This document shows, one piece after another, positions 59,548-64,000 of a DNA stretch of 64,000 nt (position 1 is its first letter; each line of letters starts with the position of its first letter). The translations under genes were made by a program, and so were the position numbers. The notes under the pieces were generated by a model, which did no database searches, was not told the origin of the DNA, and saw only the letters and a list, made by a program, of their open reading frames with translations. The DNA is from Salinigranum marinum (GTDB taxonomy: Archaea > Halobacteriota > Halobacteria > Halobacteriales > Haloferacaceae): assembly GCF_024228675.1 (NCBI RefSeq), contig NZ_CP100461.1, forward strand, positions 3,221,398 through 3,285,397, read 5' to 3'.

Positions 59548-59605
59548 CGAGCCGCGACGACACGGACCCGGCGTACCGAACGGGTCGGCGATCGTGGCGC
59601 GCAAA

Positions 59606-59659
59606 AAAGAGCCCTCGAGCGCGGTCGAGCGGCCGTGTGCGCAGCGGAGGCGGCTCTTT
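59606..59659. repeat. Spaced inverted repeat between tyrS and eif1A
   Basis: AAAGAGCC (59606-59613) and GGCTCTTT (59652-59659) are exact complements 38 nt apart, in the 158-bp gap. The inner part contains a shorter CTCGAGCG/GGTCGAG pair. Could help end the tyrS transcript. Confidence 0.4.
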
Positions 59660-59674
59660 CCGGACGAACGGCGG

Positions 59675-59681
59675 TTTTAAA
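59675..59681 (+). promoter_or_regulatory. TATA box of eif1A
   Basis: TTTTAAA, 25-31 nt before the ATG at 59706, embedded in CGGTTTTAAACCG, which is symmetric about its centre. Confidence 0.6.
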
Positions 59682-59705
59682 CCGGATGCTGACTAACGCT
59701 CGAAT

Positions 59706-59996
59706 ATGGCGAAAGACGGAGAGGAGACGCGACGCGATCTCCGCATGCCCGACGACGACGAGGTGTTCGCCGTCGTGACCGACATGCTCGGTGCTAACCG
59801 GGTGACGGTCCGCTGTGCGGACGGCGTCGAGCGCACGGCCCGGATCCCGGGACGGATGCAAAAGCGCATCTGGATCCGCGAGGACGACGTCGTGCTCGTC
59901 GAGCCGTGGGACTGGCAGGACGAGAAGGGGGACATCACCTGGCGCTACGAGAAGAGCGAGGCCGACCAGTTGCGCGAAGAAGGCCACATCGCCTGA
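59706..59996 (+). CDS. eif1A: Translation initiation factor aIF1A
   Basis: A 96-aa OB-fold protein that helps place initiator tRNA and scan for start codons. [38 protein letters not shown] (in pieces) is the S1-like core and the trailing [15 protein letters not shown] is the usual C-terminal helix. Its position just before rio1 and the KH protein is the conserved archaeal order. The start is supported by a TATA box 25-31 nt upstream. Confidence 0.95.
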   Translation: MAKDGEETRRDLRMPDDDEVFAVVTDMLGANRVTVRCADGVERTARIPGRMQKRIWIREDDVVLVEPWDWQDEKGDITWRYEKSEADQLREEGHIA

Positions 59997-60393
59997 ACGA
60001 CGGAATTTTCGACGGCGTCCACACGGAGTGCCGAGCCGCGGCTGGACTCGTTCCGAGGCCCCTCCAGTCGTGACGCTCACGTCTGTGTTCGCGGTTGTGA
60101 CGATGGTGGCGGTCGCGTTCGTGTTCGCTGTCCGGGGTCGTCAGGCCGTGCACCGGTGACCGCACGGTCGTCTCGGTTCCGGTCCACCGAGTACATGTCC
60201 GAATCGGCTAAGGAGCGGGTGACAGACCGCGAACCGGGCACTGCTCGTCGTCCCGTTCGTCACGTCCTCGCACCCATCGTCTCTCGCCACCCTCTCCGGC
60301 TGCCACGGAACCAGTTCGGCAGCCCGACCGACTCATCGCTCCCTGACACGGATACCCACCCTTTTGACCCACCACTACGTACCCCAAGGCTAG
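59997..60393. other. Intergenic region between eif1A and rio1
   Basis: 397 bp without a firm gene. It contains a CTTTTGA-type box at 60361-60367 (27-33 nt before rio1) and one possible very short membrane-peptide frame (60070-60159). No repeat or RNA structure stood out. Confidence 0.5.
60070..60159 (+). CDS. Possible 29-aa membrane peptide
   Basis: A GTG-started frame encoding VTLTSVFAVVTMVAVAFVFA followed by VRGRQAVHR: a single hydrophobic helix with a basic end. It could be a real microprotein or simply a GC-rich open frame. No ribosome-binding sequence or TATA box was found at the correct place. Given only as a candidate. Confidence 0.22.
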   Translation: MTLTSVFAVVTMVAVAFVFAVRGRQAVHR

Positions 60394-61248
60394 ATGACAG
60401 AGGAGTTCGGCCTGATCGAACCCGAGGAGGGCGAGGGAGAGGGATTCGGCGACGAGTGGGAGGAGATCGACGTCTCCGACACGGACGCCGACCGCATCGC
60501 CCGCAAACGGGATCGGAAGTTCGACGAGTTCCGCAAACGGCTGAAGGACGCCGACCAGTTCAAGGTCGAACAGTCGGTGTTCGACGACGCGACCTTCGCG
60601 GCCATCTACAAGCTCGTCCAGGACGGACACGTCGAGGCGTTCGGCGGGCCCATCTCTACAGGAAAGGAAGCGAACGTCTACGAAGCACTGGGAGCAGACG
60701 GCGACATCGCCGTGAAGATCTACCGGATCAACGCCTCGGACTTCCAGCACATGCGCGAGTACCTCGACGGGGACCCGCGCTTCGAGGGGATCGGAAACGA
60801 CAAGGGCAAGATCGTGCTGGCGTGGACGCGCAAGGAGTTCGCGAACCTCGAACGCGCACGCGCGGCGGGCGTCCGCGTGCCAGAGCCGATCGCCGTCGAG
60901 CGGAACGTCCTCGTGATGGAGCTCGTCGGGCTCGTCGAAGAGCGGGCCCGGCGGCTCGCGGAGGTCACGGTCGAGAACCCCGAGACGGCGTACGAGGTGG
61001 TCCGCGAGTACATGCGACGACTACACGGCGCGGGGCTCGTCCACGGCGACCTCTCGGAGTACAACCTCATCGTCCACGACGGCGAACTCGTGGTGATCGA
61101 CCTCGGCCAGGCGGTGACGGTCCACCACCGCAACGCCGACGAGTTCCTCAGGCGCGACTGCCGGAACGTGGCGAGTTTCTTCACCCGGCAAGGGCTCGAC
61201 ACCGACCCCGACGACCTCTACGACTACGTGACGAGCACCGAGACGTAA
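60394..61248 (+). CDS. rio1: Rio1-family serine kinase
   Basis: A 284-aa atypical kinase for late 30S ribosome maturation. The nucleotide loop is STGKEANVY at 88-96, the ATP Lys K108 in IAVKIYR, the catalytic loop HGDLSEYN at 217-224 and the metal loop IDLGQ at 235-239. The first 55 residues are very acidic and vary between species. The gene lies between eif1A and the patatin fusion. Confidence 0.95.
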   Translation: MTEEFGLIEPEEGEGEGFGDEWEEIDVSDTDADRIARKRDRKFDEFRKRLKDADQFKVEQSVFDDATFAAIYKLVQDGHVEAFGGPISTGKEANVYEALGADGDIAVKIYRINASDFQHMREYLDGDPRFEGIGNDKGKIVLAWTRKEFANLERARAAGVRVPEPIAVERNVLVMELVGLVEERARRLAEVTVENPETAYEVVREYMRRLHGAGLVHGDLSEYNLIVHDGELVVIDLGQAVTVHHRNADEFLRRDCRNVASFFTRQGLDTDPDDLYDYVTSTET

Positions 61249-61278
61249 CCTGTCGCCGGCTCCGTCTTGGACCGGTCG

Positions 61279-61317
61279 CAGTCAGCGACGACCCCGACAG
61301 TCCAGCACCGCTGACTG
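61279..61317. repeat. 9-bp inverted repeat downstream of rio1
   Basis: CAGTCAGCG (61279-61287) and CGCTGACTG (61309-61317) are exact complements around a 21-nt loop, 31 nt after the rio1 stop and before the patatin gene promoter. It may end the rio1 transcript or act as a regulator site. Confidence 0.45.
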
Positions 61318-61339
61318 TCGGACCGACGCGCAACTAGGG

Positions 61340-61346
61340 CTATTTC
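61340..61346 (+). promoter_or_regulatory. TATA-like box of the patatin fusion gene
   Basis: CTATTTC, 24-30 nt before the ATG at 61370. It indicates that the gene is transcribed separately from rio1. Confidence 0.5.
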
Positions 61347-61369
61347 GCTGACCGTCTTAGACGATCGAC

Positions 61370-63325
61370 ATGAGCGAGGACACACGCAGACGCGTCGCGA
61401 TCGCCTGTCAGGGCGGCGGGAGCCACACGGCCTTTACCGCGGGCGTCCTCGACCGTCTGCTCGCCGACCCGGACCCGTCCCACGAGATCGTCGCGCTGAC
61501 CGGCACGTCCGGCGGCGGCATCTGTGCGTTTCTCGCGTGGTACGGGCTCGCAGGCGCCGCCGGCGAGGCGGCGGGACGTGAACGGGCACGGGAGCTCATC
61601 GACCAGGTGTGGCGGGACATCGAGGCGAGCGATCCGGCGGTCGCCGCGGCGAACCGGATGGGCGTCTGGCTGACGCGCGCCCAGGACAACGGCGCGCCGG
61701 TCCCCCAACACAGCCCGTACGCCTCCGGCGTGTCGACGTGGACCGAGCGGTACCTCCGGGAGGCGCTCGAACGGGCGGTGCCGCCGGAGGCGCTCGAACG
61801 GGTCGTCGACGCACAGCGGGAGTCGTGGACGGGTCCGGCGCTCCACATCGGTGCCGTCGACGTCACCCGGGGGACGTTCCGGACGTTCACCGAGCGCGAC
61901 GTGACGATCGACGCGGTGCTCGCGTCGGCGGCGATCCCGACGCTGTTCAGGGCCGTAACGGTCGACCAGGAGGGCGAGCCCAGGCAGTACTGGGACGGAC
62001 TGTTCTCGCAGAACCCGCCCGTGCACGACCTGCTGGCGGGCGTTCCGACGGAGCGAAAGCCCGAGGAGATCTGGCTCGTCCGGATCAACCCACAGCGGCG
62101 CGACGATGTCCCGACCACGCTCGAGTCGATCGACAACCGGCGGAACGAACTCGGCGGCAACCTCTCGGTCAACCAGGAGCTCTCGTTCATCCGGCAGGTG
62201 AACGAGTGGGTCGCGGACGGCTCCCTGTCGAGGCGGTACCGCCGGGTGGCGGTGCGGACGGTCGGGCTCGACGAAGCGCGTCTGGACCCGCCGCGGGCGC
62301 TGAGCACGGCCTCGAAGCTCGACTGTCGACCCGGGTTCGTCGCCGAACTGGAACGGGCGGGACGGGACGCCGCCGACCGGTTCCTCGACGTGGAACGGAA
62401 CCGTCGACTCGTCCGCGGCACCGTCGACGCGGTCTGGAACACCGACAGTCCCGTGGCCGGCGTCTACCTCGCCGACGACTTCGAGTTGCACGCGGCCGGC
62501 CCCGACGGTGGCCAGGGGCCGCGGGCGTACGAGGCGTACGTCGCGCGGTTCCGCGCGGCGCTCGACGGTCTCTCGGTGCAGATCCTCGCGGACGTCGCCG
62601 AGCGCGACCGGGTCGCGCTCGTATGGAAGGGCCACGGCCGGCACGTCGGGCGACTGTTCGGCGTCGACCCGACGGACGAGGTGGTCTCGGTTCTGGGGGT
62701 CCAGATCGCCCGCGTGACGACGGATGAGGGGGGTTCGCCCGCTATCGCCGAGGCCTGGATGGACGTCGACGACGCCGGCTTCGAGATGGCGCTCGAGACG
62801 GTCGAGGGGACCGACGACGTCCCGGTGCCGCGGACGCCGGCGACGCCGGTCGTGACCGACCTGCGAAGCGCCGACGAGGGGCGTTCGATCGGCGTCGACC
62901 ACGCGGAACTGCTCTGGGGCGAGGGACTGACCGACCTGGCACGCCGGCTCGTCGCCCCCGATCACGTCTTCCGGCGGGCGCGCCGCGACGTTGAGGGGCG
63001 CGGGGCGTACCTGGCGCTCGTCGAGTCGTACCGGACGGCGTTTCCCGACCTCCGGGTCACGGTCCGCGATGTCGTCGCCGAGGGTGACCGCGTCGTCGTC
63101 CGTGCGGCGATGACCGGCACGCACGAGGAGCCGTTCGACGGCATCGACCCGACCGGACGACGCGTGGAGGCGCACTGGACGTTCGTCCACGAGGTGGCCG
63201 ACGGCCGGGTCGTCTCGACGGGGATGATCGACGACCACCGGTGGCTGCTCGACCAACTGTCCGCGCGGCCGATCCGGACAGGTCGGACGATCGAACAGTC
63301 CACGTCCACCGGTCCGCCGGAGTGA
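61370..63325 (+). CDS. Patatin-like phospholipase fused to two SnoaL-like domains
   Basis: A 651-aa protein. Residues 7-345 form a patatin-like esterase: glycine-rich oxyanion loop GGGSHT at 15-20, nucleophile S47 in GTSGG (45-49), catalytic D209 in YWDGLF. Residues about 345-475 (VWNTDSPVAGVYLADDFELHAAG) and about 505-630 (LWGEGLTDLARRLVAPDHVF, DLRVTVRDVVAEGDRVVVR, FVHEVADGRVVSTGMIDDH) resemble two NTF2/SnoaL-like (predicted ester-cyclase) cone folds. The second is typical of the SnoaL group. The catalytic set is complete, so it probably hydrolyses acyl esters, but the combination is unusual. It interrupts the eif1A-rio1-KH cluster with its own promoter. Confidence 0.87.
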   Translation: MSEDTRRRVAIACQGGGSHTAFTAGVLDRLLADPDPSHEIVALTGTSGGGICAFLAWYGLAGAAGEAAGRERARELIDQVWRDIEASDPAVAAANRMGVWLTRAQDNGAPVPQHSPYASGVSTWTERYLREALERAVPPEALERVVDAQRESWTGPALHIGAVDVTRGTFRTFTERDVTIDAVLASAAIPTLFRAVTVDQEGEPRQYWDGLFSQNPPVHDLLAGVPTERKPEEIWLVRINPQRRDDVPTTLESIDNRRNELGGNLSVNQELSFIRQVNEWVADGSLSRRYRRVAVRTVGLDEARLDPPRALSTASKLDCRPGFVAELERAGRDAADRFLDVERNRRLVRGTVDAVWNTDSPVAGVYLADDFELHAAGPDGGQGPRAYEAYVARFRAALDGLSVQILADVAERDRVALVWKGHGRHVGRLFGVDPTDEVVSVLGVQIARVTTDEGGSPAIAEAWMDVDDAGFEMALETVEGTDDVPVPRTPATPVVTDLRSADEGRSIGVDHAELLWGEGLTDLARRLVAPDHVFRRARRDVEGRGAYLALVESYRTAFPDLRVTVRDVVAEGDRVVVRAAMTGTHEEPFDGIDPTGRRVEAHWTFVHEVADGRVVSTGMIDDHRWLLDQLSARPIRTGRTIEQSTSTGPPE

Positions 63326-63387
63326 ACTCACGACGCCGCCGGCGTCCGCGACACCGTCGCCGGCGGCACCGGTCGCACGAAGGAACG

Positions 63388-63395
63388 CTTAAACC
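63388..63395 (+). promoter_or_regulatory. TATA-like box of the KH-domain gene
   Basis: CTTAAACC, 23-30 nt before the ATG at 63418. Implies a leaderless mRNA. Confidence 0.55.
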
Positions 63396-63417
63396 ACTCC
63401 GTCGGATACTCGCAGGT

Positions 63418-63954
63418 ATGCAGCACGTGAAGGTGCCGCAGGACCGCATCGGAGTTCTCATCGGTGAAGGCGGTGAGACCATGCGCGAGATCGAGCGTCG
63501 CGCGGAGGTCCGCCTCGACATCGACTCCGAGAGCGGGAGCGTCGCCGTCGACACCGTCGGCGACCCCGTCGCGGGGATGGTGGCACCCGATATCGTCCGT
63601 GCCGTCGGTCGCGGGTTCAAGCCCGAGGCGGCGCTGTCGCTCCTCGACGACGACCTGCGCATGTTCGAACTCATCGACCTCGCGGACCAGACCCGGAACA
63701 AGAACGACCTCCAGCGGCAGAAGGGGCGGCTCATCGGCGAGAACGGTCGCACCCGCGAACTCATGGAAGAACTCACCGGTGCGGAGGTCGTCATCTACGG
63801 TTCGACACTCGGCATCATCGGTCAACCCGAGGAGGTCGAGGCCGTCCGCCGGGCGACGAAGATGATCCTTGACGGCGCACCCCACGGCGCGGTCTACTCC
63901 TTCCTCGAACGCAAGCACAACGAACTCACCCGCGGCTTCGACGTTCGGTCGTAA
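63418..63954 (+). CDS. KH-domain RNA-binding protein (archaeal Pno1/Krr1-like)
   Basis: A 178-aa protein with two KH domains, each with a GxxG loop: IGEGGETM in the first (residues 13-20) and IGENGRTR in the second (about 103-110). This family is the archaeal counterpart of eukaryotic Dim2/Pno1 and Krr1, involved in 16S rRNA processing and binding near its 3' end, and the gene is conserved next to rio1 in archaea. Its end is followed by 46 bp to the window edge. Confidence 0.93.
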   Translation: MQHVKVPQDRIGVLIGEGGETMREIERRAEVRLDIDSESGSVAVDTVGDPVAGMVAPDIVRAVGRGFKPEAALSLLDDDLRMFELIDLADQTRNKNDLQRQKGRLIGENGRTRELMEELTGAEVVIYGSTLGIIGQPEEVEAVRRATKMILDGAPHGAVYSFLERKHNELTRGFDVRS

Positions 63955-64000
63955 CCGCCGCCGGGCGGTTCTGCGGCGGGAGTCCGACGCCGACGCCCGA

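Noticed and set aside
59606-59659. AAAGAGCC/GGCTCTTT as an intrinsic terminator
   Set aside because: The 38-nt loop is long and no T-tract follows, so it is listed as repeat only.
61340-63331. 663-codon frame antisense to the patatin fusion
   Set aside because: No recognisable domain, while the plus strand shows full patatin motifs.
1-64000. CRISPR arrays, prophage or insertion sequences
   Set aside because: No regularly spaced repeats, no transposase or integrase, and no att-like duplications were recognised by eye. The 30-bp repeat at 37021 has no spacers.
1-64000. tRNA or rRNA genes
   Set aside because: No spacer contained the T-loop (GGTTCGAATCC-like) with matching acceptor stem arms. 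A covariance search would be needed to exclude them formally.

Overview
The window is chromosomal DNA from a haloarchaeon (class Halobacteria). It is GC-rich, the proteins are strongly acidic, and archaeal information-processing genes occur throughout: TBP, eIF1A, PCNA, two RFC small subunits, PriL, Orc1/Cdc6, Hjc, Rio1 and an archaeal KH protein. Secreted proteins carry Tat and Tat-lipobox signals. Many genes have an AT-rich TATA element about 23-33 nt upstream of the start codon, which points to leaderless mRNAs. A ubiquitin-like modifier of SAMP2 type lies divergent from rfcS, as I recall from Haloferax, so Haloferacales is plausible, but the genus cannot be read from the sequence. No rRNA, tRNA, CRISPR, prophage or insertion sequence was recognised.

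Layout. 0-12 kb: BCCT transporter (5' end cut off), rfcS/samp2 divergent pair, CBS protein, Tat lipoprotein, zinc alcohol dehydrogenase, methyltransferase-GNAT pair, receiver-PAS protein, phosphohexomutase, three small zinc/GIY-YIG genes, larB. 12-24 kb: histone-fold-like 55-aa protein, rpiA, membrane-protein pair, SDR, orc1/cdc6, second Tat lipoprotein, winged-helix/membrane pair, HhH-MutS-like ATPase, larE, phosphatase, SRPBCC protein. 23-31 kb: the two haloarchaeal tatC genes (divergent), RHH regulator with queuosine-precursor-type transporter, rlmE with TRAM, and a small accessory cluster with a HTH-10 regulator, membrane proteins and a DUF4188 protein. 31-43 kb: pcn, a UPF0175/PIN toxin-antitoxin pair, a badly decayed sensor kinase pseudogene, MFS transporter, priL, SWIM protein, a frameshifted dehalogenase-like hydrolase, hjc, ahcY. 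43-54 kb: pilin-like surface protein, ADP-dependent sugar kinase, Tat-secreted protein, 5'-deoxyadenosine-type deaminase, hisG, CPBP protease, tRNA G10 methyltransferase divergent from tbp, phosphatidylserine decarboxylase overlapping rfcC. 54-64 kb: rnz, PhzF protein, HxlR regulator, DUF460 protein, tyrS, then eif1A - rio1 - (patatin/SnoaL fusion) - KH protein.

How genes work together. The replication/repair set (RfcS, RfcC, PCNA, PriL, Orc, Hjc, MutS-like) is spread over the window rather than forming one operon. AhcY and the adenosine-type deaminase both act on by-products of SAM use. LarB and LarE make parts of the nickel-pincer cofactor, with LarC not present here. The two TatC proteins would export the four Tat-signal proteins seen here. 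eIF1A, Rio1 and the KH protein act in translation initiation and 30S maturation.

No single unmistakably new system is visible. The most unusual items are the patatin plus two SnoaL-like domains placed inside the translation/ribosome cluster, a pilin-type protein with a jelly-roll-like C-terminus, a toxin-antitoxin pair with a 9-bp hairpin at its start codon, a similar hairpin with the same loop before a Tat-secreted protein, a 30-bp tandem repeat upstream of priL, and two broken genes: one with several independent lesions, one with a single homopolymer frameshift at the nucleophile elbow.
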